Notes: generated by a model not told the origin, from the letters alone. A DNA stretch of 64,000 nucleotides from Streptomyces sp. DH37 (GCF_029813835.1 NZ_JARVKV010000004.1:124001-188000), one strand, 5' to 3'. Counted from the stretch's first letter, positions 18,238 to 28,182 are shown. Program-made: numbers and translations.

Positions 18238-21200
18238 TGCGCACCAGCGAGGAGGTCTACCACCAGGTCCGCTGGGACCCGCGCCTGGACCCGGCCCGCT
18301 TCGTGCTGGGGATCCGCCGGCGCGGCGCCGCGCCCAAGCGCATGCCGCTGACCGCCTTCACCCCCGGCGGCGACATCCCCTGGCACCGCGTCCTGTTCGT
18401 GGAGGCGGACGGCGAGGTGGTCTGGGACCGCGCCACGGGCGTGGACCGCGTCGGCACGTCCGCCGCCGGGCGCGTACGGGACCCGCGCCTGCTGCGGGCG
18501 CCGTTCTTCACCTCCCGCACGCCCCACGTCTGGGACCCGGCCGCCGGCTGGCGTCCCGCGGCCGGCGGCCGGGGGAGGCCCGCGGACGCTTCCCGGACGG
18601 GGGACGTCCGGGTCCTGACCTGGAACACCCTGTGGGACCGCTACGACAGCGACCTCATCGACACCGCCCGCCGCCGCCCCCTGCTGCTGGCGGCGCTGGA
18701 GGAGGCGGACGCCGACGTCATCGCGCTCCAGGAGGCCGAGGCCGGGCTGCTGGCCATGCTGCTGGACGCCCCCTGGGTGCGCGCCGGGTACACCCTGGGC
18801 ACCGACCCGCGCGGGCGGGACGTCGACGACACCGGTCTGCTGCTGCTCAGCCGGCTGCCGGTGCGGGAGGCGGCGGTGCACGCCCTCAGCCCGCACAAGG
18901 CCGTCGCCGCCGTCACCGTGGAGACCGCCGCCGGCCCGCTCGTGGTCGCCGCCACCCACCTCACCAGCGACCACTCCCCCGACGGCCCGGCCCGCCGGAG
19001 CGCCGAACTCGCGCGGCTCGCCGAGGGGCTGGCCGGGGTGGGGGGAGGTCCGGACGGCGCCGCCGGGCTGGTCCTGGTGGGGGACTTCAACGACGGCGCG
19101 GACGGCGAGGCCGGCCCGGCCGCCGCGCTCGGCCTGCGGGACGCCTGGACGGAGGTCCACGGGCCGCACGACCGCACCCCCACCTTCGACCCCGGCGCCA
19201 ACCCGCTGGCCGCCGTCTCCTCGCTCACCGGCCGGGCCTCCCGCCTGGACCGGATCCTGCTGCGCGGCGACGGCCCGCGCGTGACCGAGGCGGTGCTGCT
19301 CGGCGCCGCGCCCGCCGGGCAGGGGCTGTACGTCTCGGACCACTACGGCGTGGCGGCGCGGCTGCGGCTGGGCGGCGAGGGCGGCGAAGGCGCGGAGGGA
19401 GACAGGGGCGGGGACAGGGACAGGGGTGGTGACGGGGACGGGTCCGCCGTCCTCGACGCCGCGCCGACGGCCCGTACGGCGCTGGCGTGGACACCGCCCG
19501 GGGAACTGTGGCCGGTGCTCCAGGGGATCCGCCGGGAGCACGACCCGCAGATCCACCGCTGGCCGCCGCACGTCAACGTGCTCTTCGGCTTCGTGCCGGA
19601 GTCGGACTTCGAGCGGGCCGCGCCGCTGCTGGCCGCCGCGGTGGCCCGGACGGCTCCGTTCGTCGTGCGGCTGGAGGGGGTGCACACCTTCGGGCACCGC
19701 GAGGACGCCACCGTCTGGCTCGATCCGGCGGCCGGCGGCGAGGAGCCGTGGGCCGCGCTGCGGCGCGCGCTGGAGGAGCGGTTCCCGCGCTGCCGGGGGC
19801 ACCGGAGGGGCTTCACCCCGCATCTGACGCTGGGCCGGACGGCGGACCCGCAGCGGGTCGCCGCCGAGTGCGAGGCCCGGCTGGAGGGCGTCCGGGGCGT
19901 CCCGGCGCGGGTCGGGGAGCTGGTGCTGCTCTCGCGCCGGGGCCGCGAGCCGATGCGGGCGCGGGCCTCGGTCGCGCTGGGGACGGGCGAGGTGCGCTGG
20001 CTCCCGGAGTCCGGGCCCGGCGGGGCCGACGGGTCCGGCGGGGCCGACGGGTCCGGCGGGGCCGACGGGTCCGGCGGGACCGACGAGCCTGCCGCCGAGT
20101 CCCCCGCCCGGAGCGCGCGGGCGCGGGAGACCGCGTGGCGCGTCGCCGGGGCGCTGGGCGAGGGCGCCGTGCACGTCGCCGGGTCGCGGCGCATGGGCTG
20201 CGCCGGGGCCGGGGCCGACCTGGACCTGGTGGCCGCGCTGCCGGGCCCGGCGGAGTCCCTCGACACGGCCGGGATCCGGGCCCGGGTGGCGGCGGCGCTG
20301 CCGGAGGCCGTCCGGGTGCGGCAGGTGACCGGGGCCAGGGTGCCGGGGCTGCGCCTGGCCGTCGGCGACCTGGAGGTCGATCTGGCCCTGGTCGCCACCG
20401 GGCCGCTCGACCCGGCCGATGCGGTGGAGCGCCGCGCGGAGCTGGGCGGGGCGGCGGCGGTCGCGCTGGGCGCGGTCGGCGACGCCGACGCCGTACGCGC
20501 CGCCGTACGGACCCCGGACGGCGACCGCCACGCCGCCTTCGCCCGGCTGGCCCGGCGGGTGAAGGCGTGGGCGAGGGCGCGCGGCCTGGACTCGGCGCCG
20601 TTCGGCGGGCTGCCCGGCCTGGCCTGGGCCGTTCTGGCGGCGGTGACGGTGCGCGAGGCCGGGGAGCTGTCCGACACCGATCTGCTGCGGCACTTCTACG
20701 GCACCTGGGCCGCCTGGGACTGGCGGGAGCCGGTGGGCCTGGCACAGGCGCCACCGGTCCCCCGCGCGGCGGTGACGGTCCTGACCCCGGCCGAGCCGGT
20801 CCGCTCCTGCACCGCGCAGGTCGGCCCCGGCGGCCGCGACCTGCTGGTCCGGGAGCTCTACCGGGCGTGGGAGGTCCTGGAGCCGGCGGCGGACGGCGGC
20901 GTCGTCCCCTGGTCCGAACTGCTCCGCCCGCCGCCCCTGCACCGCCGCCACGCGGCATGGGCCGTGGTGACGGTGGCGCCGCCCGGGGACGGGGATTTCG
21001 AGGAGGTCCTGGGCGCCGTCCGGGGCCGGATGCGGGCGCTGCTCACCGCCTTCGAGGAGGCCGGGGCGGCGGACGCACACGCCTGGCCCCGCCCCTTCGA
21101 GACCGGCCCGGCACTGGCGCGGTACGCGATCGGCCTGGGCCGCACCCCGCCGGACGCGGCCCGGGTCGCGGAGATCGCCGGGCGGTGGCGCGGGGGGCTG

Positions 21201-21254
21201 CCCGGCGTCGGGGTCGAGGCGGTGGAGTGCGGCGCGGTGCCGACCCTGCGCTGA
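18237..21254 (+). CDS. Four-domain RNA repair protein: MJ1316-EEP-2H-nucleotidyltransferase
   Basis: 1005 residues from ATG 18237, with GGAGAGGAG upstream. Domains in order: 1-78, MJ1316/DUF504 ([15 protein letters not shown]), proposed to recognise 2',3'-cyclic RNA ends; 122-375, endonuclease/exonuclease/phosphatase ([27 protein letters not shown]); 413-580, 2H phosphoesterase with its two histidine motifs PHVNVLFGF (about 443) and FTPHLTLGR (about 525), expected to open cyclic phosphates; 645-1005, poly(A)-polymerase-like nucleotidyltransferase (GSRRMGCAG then DLDLV). A GGADGS linker separates the last two. Together with the overlapping ligase-kinase gene this would heal, extend and seal broken RNA. 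Databases often call such proteins poly(A) polymerase; that is only one quarter of it. Confidence 0.87.
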   Translation: MRTSEEVYHQVRWDPRLDPARFVLGIRRRGAAPKRMPLTAFTPGGDIPWHRVLFVEADGEVVWDRATGVDRVGTSAAGRVRDPRLLRAPFFTSRTPHVWDPAAGWRPAAGGRGRPADASRTGDVRVLTWNTLWDRYDSDLIDTARRRPLLLAALEEADADVIALQEAEAGLLAMLLDAPWVRAGYTLGTDPRGRDVDDTGLLLLSRLPVREAAVHALSPHKAVAAVTVETAAGPLVVAATHLTSDHSPDGPARRSAELARLAEGLAGVGGGPDGAAGLVLVGDFNDGADGEAGPAAALGLRDAWTEVHGPHDRTPTFDPGANPLAAVSSLTGRASRLDRILLRGDGPRVTEAVLLGAAPAGQGLYVSDHYGVAARLRLGGEGGEGAEGDRGGDRDRGGDGDGSAVLDAAPTARTALAWTPPGELWPVLQGIRREHDPQIHRWPPHVNVLFGFVPESDFERAAPLLAAAVARTAPFVVRLEGVHTFGHREDATVWLDPAAGGEEPWAALRRALEERFPRCRGHRRGFTPHLTLGRTADPQRVAAECEARLEGVRGVPARVGELVLLSRRGREPMRARASVALGTGEVRWLPESGPGGADGSGGADGSGGADGSGGTDEPAAESPARSARARETAWRVAGALGEGAVHVAGSRRMGCAGAGADLDLVAALPGPAESLDTAGIRARVAAALPEAVRVRQVTGARVPGLRLAVGDLEVDLALVATGPLDPADAVERRAELGGAAAVALGAVGDADAVRAAVRTPDGDRHAAFARLARRVKAWARARGLDSAPFGGLPGLAWAVLAAVTVREAGELSDTDLLRHFYGTWAAWDWREPVGLAQAPPVPRAAVTVLTPAEPVRSCTAQVGPGGRDLLVRELYRAWEVLEPAADGGVVPWSELLRPPPLHRRHAAWAVVTVAPPGDGDFEEVLGAVRGRMRALLTAFEEAGAADAHAWPRPFETGPALARYAIGLGRTPPDAARVAEIAGRWRGGLPGVGVEAVECGAVPTLR
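20023..20090 (+). repeat. 15-18-bp tandem repeats encoding GGADGS linker
   Basis: The unit GGGGCCGACGGGTCCGGC is repeated about four times in frame, giving a Gly/Ala/Asp/Ser linker between the 2H and nucleotidyltransferase domains. Confidence 0.8.
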
Positions 21255-21374
21255 GCGTCGTCCGGGGCGGGCCGCCCGTCACAGGCGTGCCCGCGGAGGG
21301 GCGCGCGCCCGTACGCCCCGTCCCCGCGCCCGTCCCGGCCGCCGGCAACCCGCTTGCCATCGGTGCACGGCCTC

Positions 21375-21400
21375 CCTTATCGTCAATCTGACATTTAAGG
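21375..21400. promoter_or_regulatory. Palindrome overlapping pnuC ribosome site
   Basis: CCTTAtcGTCAatcTGACattTAAGG is an inverted repeat (CCTTA/TAAGG and GTCA/TGAC) with one unpaired base in the right arm. It is markedly AT-richer than its surroundings and its right arm runs into AAGGAGG, the ribosome site of pnuC. A repressor bound here, or a hairpin in the mRNA, would block the NAD-salvage genes. NrtR, NiaR and NadQ are known NAD regulators, but I cannot assign this motif to one. Confidence 0.6.
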
Positions 21401-21410
21401 AGGTCGCCGC

Positions 21411-22076
21411 GTGGACACCGTCGCGGACCTGCTCGCCCCCCTCCAGCAGCCCCTCTTCACCCTGCTGGGCAGCCCCGTCAGCTGGGTGGAGGTGCTCGGC
21501 TTCGGCAGCGGGGCGCTGTGCGTGTGGCTCGTCGCCCGCCAGCACATCGCCAACTGGCCGATCGGCATCGCCAACAACCTGTTCTTCATCCTCCTGTTCG
21601 CCGGCGCCGGGCTGTACGCGGACGCCGGGCTCCAGGCCGTCTACATCGCGCTGGCCCTCTACGGCTGGTGGTCCTGGGTGGCCGGCGGCCCGGAGTCCGC
21701 CTCCGGCCGGCTGCCCGTCAGCCGCACCGGCGCGCGCACCTGGTGGGTCCTGGTCCCCGCCACCGCGGCCGTCACCGTCGCGCTGACCGTGCTGCTGGAC
21801 CGGGCCACCGACTCCACCGTGCCCTTCTGGGACGCCCTCACCACCGCGTTGTCGCTGGCCGCCACCTACGGGCAGTGCCGCAAGAAGGTGGAGTCCTGGT
21901 ACCTGTGGATCGCCGCCGACGTGGTCTACGTCCCCCTGTACGCCCACAAGGAGCTGTACCTGACCTCGCTGCTCTACGTCGGCTTCATGGCCCTGTGCGT
22001 GACCGGGCTGCTCGGCTGGCGGCGCGAGCTGACGGGGCGCACGGACCGGGTGCCCCCGCTGGAGGCCGTGGCGTGA
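21411..22076 (+). CDS. pnuC: Nicotinamide riboside transporter PnuC
   Basis: 221 residues from GTG 21411 (AAGGAGG, spacing 7). Seven hydrophobic helices and the family strings NWPIGIANNLFF, LYGWWSW and ESWYLWIAADVVYVPLY identify PnuC, a facilitator of nicotinamide riboside entry that relies on intracellular phosphorylation to trap the substrate. The next gene, overlapping by GTGA, encodes exactly such a kinase/adenylyltransferase, so the pair makes an NR-to-NAD route. Confidence 0.93.
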   Translation: MDTVADLLAPLQQPLFTLLGSPVSWVEVLGFGSGALCVWLVARQHIANWPIGIANNLFFILLFAGAGLYADAGLQAVYIALALYGWWSWVAGGPESASGRLPVSRTGARTWWVLVPATAAVTVALTVLLDRATDSTVPFWDALTTALSLAATYGQCRKKVESWYLWIAADVVYVPLYAHKELYLTSLLYVGFMALCVTGLLGWRRELTGRTDRVPPLEAVA

Positions 22077-23170
22077 GCGGGCGCGAGAAGGAGTTCGGGC
22101 ACGGGCTGGTGCTGGGCAAGTTCTATCCGCCGCACGCCGGCCACCACCACCTGGTCCGCACCGCCGCCGCGCGCTGCCGCCGGCTCACCGTACTGGTGTG
22201 CGCCTCCTCGGCGGAGTCCGTGCCGCTGGCCGACCGGGTGGCGTGGATGCGCGAGGAGCATCCCGAGGAGGGGATAGACGTCGTCGGCACGGTGGACGAC
22301 GTCCCCGTCGACTACTCCGACCCCGCCGTCTGGGACGCCCACATGGCGGTCTTCCGCGCCGCCGTGCCCGATCCCGTCGACGCCGTCTTCACCTCCGAGG
22401 CGTACGGCCGCGAGCTCGGCCGCCGCTTCGGCGCGGCGGCGGTCACCGTCGACCCCGACCGCGCCGCGCATCCGGTCTCCGGCACCGCCGTGCGCGAGGA
22501 CCCCGTCGGCTGCTGGTCCCACCTGGCCGCCCCCGTACGCGCGGCCCTGGCCCGCCGGGTCGTCGTGCTGGGCGCGGAGTCCACCGGCACCACCACCCTC
22601 TCCCGCGCCCTGGCCGGGCACTACCGCTCCCGCGGCGGGGTGTGGGCCGAGACGGGCTGGGTGCCCGAGTACGGGCGGCGGTACAGCGGGGAGAAGTACG
22701 CGCGGCTGCTGGCGGAGCGGCCCGGCGCCCCCTTCGGCGAGGCCGTCTGGGAGCCGGAGGAGTTCGAACTGATCGCCGAGCGCCAGCTCGCCGAGGAGGA
22801 CGCCGCCGCGCGGGCCGGCTCCCCCGTCCTGTTCTGCGACACCGACGCCCTGGCCACCACGGTCTGGCACGAGCGCTACACGGGCCGCCGCAGCCCCCGG
22901 GTGGAGGCCGTCGCCGCCCGCGGCCGCCACCATCTGTGGCTGCTCACCGACCACACCGGCGTGCCCTTCGAGGACGACGGCCTGCGCGACGGGGAGCACC
23001 TGCGCGCCTGGATGACCGGCCGCTTCCGCACCGAACTGGCCCGCCGCGGCCTGCCCCACCTGGTGCTGACCGGCTCCCGCGAGGAGCGCCTGCGCACGGC
23101 GGTGACCGCCGTCGACGAACTCCTCGCCCGCGGCTGGCACTTCGCCGACCCGCTCCCGGAACGCGGCTGA
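22073..23170 (+). CDS. nadR: NadR-like NMN adenylyltransferase / nicotinamide riboside kinase
   Basis: 365 residues from GTG 22073. Residues 1-165 are a nucleotidylyltransferase (GKFYPPHAGHHHLV with the HxGH motif; VSGTAVR late motif). Residues 166-350 are a ribosylnicotinamide-kinase-like P-loop domain, but the Walker A reads GAESTGTTT (167-175), with Thr173 where the usual Lys stands. No N-terminal HTH is present, so it is not an E. coli-type repressor. It should convert NR imported by PnuC to NMN and NAD, subject to the odd P-loop. Confidence 0.87.
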   Translation: MSGREKEFGHGLVLGKFYPPHAGHHHLVRTAAARCRRLTVLVCASSAESVPLADRVAWMREEHPEEGIDVVGTVDDVPVDYSDPAVWDAHMAVFRAAVPDPVDAVFTSEAYGRELGRRFGAAAVTVDPDRAAHPVSGTAVREDPVGCWSHLAAPVRAALARRVVVLGAESTGTTTLSRALAGHYRSRGGVWAETGWVPEYGRRYSGEKYARLLAERPGAPFGEAVWEPEEFELIAERQLAEEDAAARAGSPVLFCDTDALATTVWHERYTGRRSPRVEAVAARGRHHLWLLTDHTGVPFEDDGLRDGEHLRAWMTGRFRTELARRGLPHLVLTGSREERLRTAVTAVDELLARGWHFADPLPERG

Positions 23171-23209
23171 CCGCCCGCGGCCCCGCAGAGGGCCGGCCCG
23201 CCCCGACCG

Positions 23210-23956
23210 TCACCGCTCGTACCATCCCCTCTCGCGCGGCCGCGACGTCCAGGGCGGCGCCGGGGCGGGGGCGGGGCTCCCGGCCGTCCGGGCCGCCCCG
23301 GCCGCCCAGAAGGCCGCGTTGGCCAGCACGGTGCGGACGTCCTCCCGGCGGTAGACGGGGTACTCCTCGTGGCCGGGGCTGAAGTAGAGGACCCGGCCGA
23401 GCCCGCGCCGCCAGGCGATTCCGCTGCGGAAGACCTCCCCGCCCGCGAAGGAGGAGAGGAAGACCAGCTCGTCGGGGGCGGGCACGTCGAACGGCTCGGC
23501 GTACATCTCCTGTTCGGGGATGACCATCGGCTGCGGCACCCCGGCGGCGACGGGGTGCGTGACGTCGACGGTCCACACCACCTCGCGGTCGCCGTGGCGC
23601 CAGCCGGAGATCCGGCCGCTGGTGCCCATGAGGGAGCGGAAGACCGCGGACTCCGCGCTGGAGTGGAGGGCGACCAGTCCCATGCCCTCCAGCACCCGGG
23701 CGCGCACCCGCGCCACGATTCCGCCGTCCACCTCGTCGTGCCGGTTGTGGCCCCACCAGAACAGCACGTCGGTCTCGTCCAGCACCGTGCCGCCGAGCCC
23801 GTGGTCCTCCTCGTCCATCGTGGCCGTGCGCACGCGCAGGTCCGCGTGGGGGGCGAGCCCGCCGGCGATGGCGCCGTGCATCCCCTCGGGGTAGACCGCG
23901 GACACCGCCGCGTCGTCCGGCCCGCACTCGGTCCAGACCGTCACCGAGATGGTCAT
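23210..23956 (-). CDS. ThuA-domain protein
   Basis: 248 residues from ATG 23956 (GGAGAGGAG upstream). The ThuA/GATase1-like fold is visible in SVTVWTECGPDDAAVSAVYPEGMH (split in motifs), DVLFWWGHNRHDEV, GLVALHSSAES and the terminal YFSPGHEEYPVY. ThuA proteins accompany sugar oxidoreductases and were linked to trehalose catabolism in rhizobia, but the reaction is unsettled. A hairpin separates it from the upstream aldo/keto reductase gene. Confidence 0.85.
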   Translation of the reverse strand: MTISVTVWTECGPDDAAVSAVYPEGMHGAIAGGLAPHADLRVRTATMDEEDHGLGGTVLDETDVLFWWGHNRHDEVDGGIVARVRARVLEGMGLVALHSSAESAVFRSLMGTSGRISGWRHGDREVVWTVDVTHPVAAGVPQPMVIPEQEMYAEPFDVPAPDELVFLSSFAGGEVFRSGIAWRRGLGRVLYFSPGHEEYPVYRREDVRTVLANAAFWAAGAARTAGSPAPAPAPPWTSRPRERGWYER

Positions 23957-23979
23957 GCCGTGCTCCTCTCCCGGTCTCC

Positions 23980-24008
23980 CCGGGCCCCGGACAGCCTCCG
24001 GAGCCCGG
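23980..24008 (-). terminator. Hairpin after aldo/keto reductase gene
   Basis: A 12-bp stem with one C-A mismatch (CCGGGCCCCGGA and TCCGGAGCCCGG) around CAGCC, 20 bases beyond the reductase stop and just upstream of the ThuA ribosome site. It would limit read-through between the two genes. Confidence 0.6.
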
Positions 24009-24028
24009 GTCCCCCCGGGGAGCCCGGC

Positions 24029-25021
<993 letters not shown>

Positions 25022-25457
25022 GGCGCTCCTCAACGGGGGGACAACTGGGCATGGGGCGGGGCCGGCGGCCCGGCGTCCGCAACGTTATACCCCGCCCCGG
25101 CCGCTCCCGCCGACCGCGCCCTCCCGTGATCGGCGCGGACGGGCACCGGCGGGGGCGGGGCCGGGGGCCGGCCGGACGCGTTCCGCGGCGCCCGCCGCCT
25201 CCCGGACGGGGCTCCGGGTCCGTGCCCTCGCGGGGGCACGGACCCGCATCCGCCCACCGCGGGCCGAATCCCCCTCTTCCGCGCGGCCTCCGGTGACGGA
25301 GGGCGAAACACGGGTGACGCGCCTATTGACATGGCGGGAACAATCGGGGCCTCATATGGGGGCGGCGCTCAGCGTCTCCGCCGAGTCGCGGAGGGGCGTC
25401 ACCACCGAACGGCGAGGCGGTCGACGCGGTGTCCGGGCGGTACGTCCGAATACGGTC
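25022..25457. other. Intergenic, 5' region of mannanase locus
   Basis: The 654-bp gap up to the mannanase gene is divergent. This first part shows no supported gene; an AT-richer stretch at 25320-25360 (TATTGACATGGCGGG) may hold a promoter. The regulatory boxes that follow are listed separately. Confidence 0.5.
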
Positions 25458-25491
25458 TGACAACGTTGTCAAACGTAAGACAACGTTGTCT
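25458..25491. promoter_or_regulatory. Twin LacI-type operators upstream of mannanase
   Basis: Two perfect 14-bp palindromes, TGACAACGTTGTCA at 25458-25471 and AGACAACGTTGTCT at 25478-25491, share the core GACAACGTTGTC and are 20 bp centre to centre, on the same DNA face. Central-CG palindromes of this kind are bound by LacI-family sugar repressors. They lie 185 bases before the mannanase start, so a mannan-oligosaccharide-responsive repressor is the likely reader. Confidence 0.8.
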
Positions 25492-25617
25492 GCTCGATCG
25501 CCCCGCCCTGCCGGGAGACCCCCGGCGGGATGCCGTGCCCCACGGCCGTCCGGAGCCCGTCGACCGCCGCCTCCCGGAACCGCCCACCCCCTGACCCGCG
25601 GCCCACCGGCCCGGGCG

Positions 25618-25651
25618 CCCCGGGGACCCGACCCCCATGGGGTCCCCGGGG
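25618..25651 (+). other. Strong hairpin in mannanase leader
   Basis: A perfect 12-bp GC stem (CCCCGGGGACCC with GGGTCCCCGGGG) around a 10-base loop, ending 11 bases before the GAGGAGAG ribosome site. It could be an attenuator or mRNA stabiliser in the 5' UTR; a terminator for upstream transcription is also possible. Confidence 0.55.
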
Positions 25652-25675
25652 CAGGCACCCGTTGAGGAGAGAGAC

Positions 25676-26839
25676 ATGGAGAAACGTCCCGGAAGGAAGC
25701 TCCCGGCGGTCGTCACCGCGGCGCTCGCCGGTCTGGCAGGCCTGGCCGGCCTGCTGCTGCCGGTGTTCGGCCCGGCGGACGAGGCCGAGGCCGCCACCGG
25801 CATCCGCGTCGGCAACGGCCGGGTGTACGAGGCGAACGGCAACGAGTTCGTGATGCGCGGCGTCAACCACGCCCACGCCTGGTACCCGAACCGGACCGGC
25901 TCCCTCGCCCACATCAAGGCCAAGGGCGCCAACACCGTCCGGGTGGTGCTCGCCAACGGCGACAGGTGGACCCGGACCAGCGCCTCCGAGGTCTCCTCGA
26001 TCATCGCCCAGTGCAAGCAGAACCGGCTGATCTGCGTGCTGGAGGTGCACGACACCACCGGCTACGGCGAGGACGGCGCCGCCACCACGCTCTCCCGGGC
26101 GGCCGACTACTGGATCGGCATCAAGAGCGCGCTGGTGGGCCAGGAGAACCACGTCGTCGTCAACATCGGCAACGAGCCGTTCGGCAACAGCGGTTACGAG
26201 CGCTGGACGGCCGACACCAGCGCGGCCGTCCAGAAGCTGCGCAACGCCGGCTTCGACCACGCGCTGATGGTCGACGCCCCCAACTGGGGCCAGGACTGGT
26301 CGAACACCATGCGGAACAACGCCTCGACGGTGTTCAACTCCGACCCCAGGCGCAACACGATCTTCTCCGTCCACATGTACGGGGTCTACAACACCGCTTC
26401 CAAGGTCCAGTCCTACCTGAACCACTTCGTCGCCAACCGCCTGCCGATCGTGGTGGGCGAGTTCGGCCACAACCACAGCGACGGCGACCCGGACGAGAAC
26501 GCGATCATGTCGACCGCGCAGTCGCTGCGGGTGGGCTACCTGGGCTGGTCCTGGAGCGGCAACGGCGGCGGCGTCGAGTACCTGGACATGGTCAACGGCT
26601 TCGACCCGGGCTCGCTGACCGGTTGGGGGCAGCGCATCTTCAACGGCGCCAACGGCATCTCCTCCACCTCCCGGGAGGCCACCGTCTACGGTGGCGGCTC
26701 CGGCGGCGGCTCCGGCGGCACCGCGCCGAACGGCTACCCGTACTGCACGGGCGGCAGCGCCTCCGACCCCGACGGCGACGGCTGGGGCTGGGAGAGCAAC
26801 CGGTCCTGCGTCGTGCGCGGCGGCGCGGCCGACGGCTGA
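25676..26839 (+). CDS. manA: Secreted GH5 endo-beta-1,4-mannanase with C-terminal CBM10-like module
   Basis: 387 residues from ATG 25676. An export signal (MEKRPGRK, hydrophobic core, AEA cleavage near residue 42) precedes a GH5 catalytic domain whose wording (VMRGVNHAHAWYPNRTGS, LEVHDTTGYGEDGA) closely follows Streptomyces lividans ManA. Acid/base Glu167 is in NIGNEPFG and nucleophile Glu262 in VVGEFGHN. A Gly/Ser linker leads to a CBM10-like domain (NGYPYCTGGSASDPDGDGWG). It hydrolyses mannan backbones outside the cell. Twin LacI-type boxes and a leader hairpin precede it, and a 16-bp terminator follows. Confidence 0.95.
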   Translation: MEKRPGRKLPAVVTAALAGLAGLAGLLLPVFGPADEAEAATGIRVGNGRVYEANGNEFVMRGVNHAHAWYPNRTGSLAHIKAKGANTVRVVLANGDRWTRTSASEVSSIIAQCKQNRLICVLEVHDTTGYGEDGAATTLSRAADYWIGIKSALVGQENHVVVNIGNEPFGNSGYERWTADTSAAVQKLRNAGFDHALMVDAPNWGQDWSNTMRNNASTVFNSDPRRNTIFSVHMYGVYNTASKVQSYLNHFVANRLPIVVGEFGHNHSDGDPDENAIMSTAQSLRVGYLGWSWSGNGGGVEYLDMVNGFDPGSLTGWGQRIFNGANGISSTSREATVYGGGSGGGSGGTAPNGYPYCTGGSASDPDGDGWGWESNRSCVVRGGAADG

Positions 26840-26878
26840 GGCCGACGGCCGACGGTCCGCGCACCGGTGGCACCCGCG

Positions 26879-26913
26879 GCGTCCTCCCGCCCCGGAGCGG
26901 GGCGGGAGGACGC
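26879..26913. terminator. Bidirectional terminator
   Basis: A perfect 16-bp stem, GCGTCCTCCCGCCCCG with its complement, around a GAG loop, between the convergent mannanase and beta-helix genes. Confidence 0.9.
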
Positions 26914-26943
26914 CGCGCGGCTCTCACCGCACGCCCGGCACCC

Positions 26944-28182
26944 TCAGCAGGTGCTCCTGCTGGTGTTGTTCAGGGTGAGGTTGCGGTAGGTGATGTTCGT
27001 GCCGCAGGGGCTCTCCCTGAGCGAGGTGTTGCTCAGCGTCAGGTTCTGCAGGGTGATGTCCCGGTTGCCCGGGAACTCGCTGCGGGCGGCCAGCCTGACC
27101 TCCCCGCCGCCGCTGATCGTGCCGCTCTGGCCGGCGACGGTCACGTTGTAGCAGTTCTCGATCAGGATGGCGTTGCCGCCGGTGTTGGTCAGCGTCACCC
27201 GGTCGATGACGGCGCCGCCGCTCTCGGACACGCAGAACACCCCGCGTCCGCCGCCGCGGGCGATGACCTCGCCGACGCGGATGTTGGTCGGGTAGCTGCT
27301 GCCCACACGGCCGTTGCGGTTGGCCATCCGGAACGCCGCGTAGCCGGTGCCGGTGCCGGTGTTGTCCGCGTCGACCTTCGCGACGGTGGCGTTGATCGTG
27401 TCGTTGAGCAGCAGTCCGGCGTAGCCGACGTTGCGGGCGGTGACCGTTCCGATCGTCAGCCCGTCCACGCCGTAGGTCTCCACGCCGTGGTTGCCGGTGC
27501 CCGAGACGTAGACGTTGTCGATGCGGATGTTGCGCGAGCGCACCGAGCGGTCGCCGTGGTTGTCGATCCGGATGCCGAGGCCGCTGGAGACCCGTATGTC
27601 GATCTGGCCCAGCACCACGTTGCTGACGTTGCGCATGAAGACGCCGTACAGCGGGGTGCCGGTGAGCTTCAGGTGCCCGACCTCGACGTTGGAGGCGCCG
27701 CGGGAGTAGATCGGCGCCTGGTCCCCGGATCCGGAACCGGTGACGTTGATGGTGCCGCAGACGTCGATCGCGGTGTTGCTGGGCAGCGACACCCGGGTCC
27801 CGGCGCTGATCGAGCCCGAACCCCGCACCACCACGCGCTCCTTGGAGGAGCGGTTCGGGGTGAGGCTGTTGACCGCGGCCTGCATCGCGTCGCGCATGCT
27901 GCCGCCGGTGTAGACGGTGCTGCCGCCCCGGCGCGCGGTCCACGTGCTCCCGCTCTGCACCGCCTCCGCCTGGTACGAGCCCTCACCGCAGGCGGCCATG
28001 GCGGCGGCCGGCGCGGCCTGGGCCGCCCGGGCGGCGGACCGCCGCGGCTGCTCGGCCTCCGCCCGGGGCTCGGCCGCTCCGGCCGTGGCCGCCACCGCCG
28101 CCAGCATGGCCGCCGCCAGCGCACCGGCCGTGACGGCGGCGATTCTGCGCTTCCCGACGGGCCTCGCGGTTCCGCTTCCCAT
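26944..28182 (-). CDS. Secreted right-handed parallel beta-helix protein
   Basis: 412 residues from ATG 28182 (GAAGGGAG upstream). A signal peptide (KRRIAAVTAGALAAAM core, cleavage near AGAAEP) precedes a Ser/Thr/Asn/Val-rich chain with repeated turns such as NVEVGHLKLTG, NVVLGQIDIRV and NIRIDNVYVSGTG, diagnostic of a beta-helix. Such folds occur in pectate lyases, polygalacturonases and other polysaccharide enzymes; catalytic residues could not be assigned. It faces the mannanase across a terminator and has LacI-type boxes upstream, so it is likely co-regulated with plant polysaccharide use. Confidence 0.85.
   Translation of the reverse strand: MGSGTARPVGKRRIAAVTAGALAAAMLAAVAATAGAAEPRAEAEQPRRSAARAAQAAPAAAMAACGEGSYQAEAVQSGSTWTARRGGSTVYTGGSMRDAMQAAVNSLTPNRSSKERVVVRGSGSISAGTRVSLPSNTAIDVCGTINVTGSGSGDQAPIYSRGASNVEVGHLKLTGTPLYGVFMRNVSNVVLGQIDIRVSSGLGIRIDNHGDRSVRSRNIRIDNVYVSGTGNHGVETYGVDGLTIGTVTARNVGYAGLLLNDTINATVAKVDADNTGTGTGYAAFRMANRNGRVGSSYPTNIRVGEVIARGGGRGVFCVSESGGAVIDRVTLTNTGGNAILIENCYNVTVAGQSGTISGGGEVRLAARSEFPGNRDITLQNLTLSNTSLRESPCGTNITYRNLTLNNTSRSTC

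Noticed and set aside
25676-28182. A full polysaccharide utilisation operon
   Set aside because: The mannanase and beta-helix genes are convergent with a terminator between them and no transporter or regulator gene adjoins; co-regulation is possible but not an operon.
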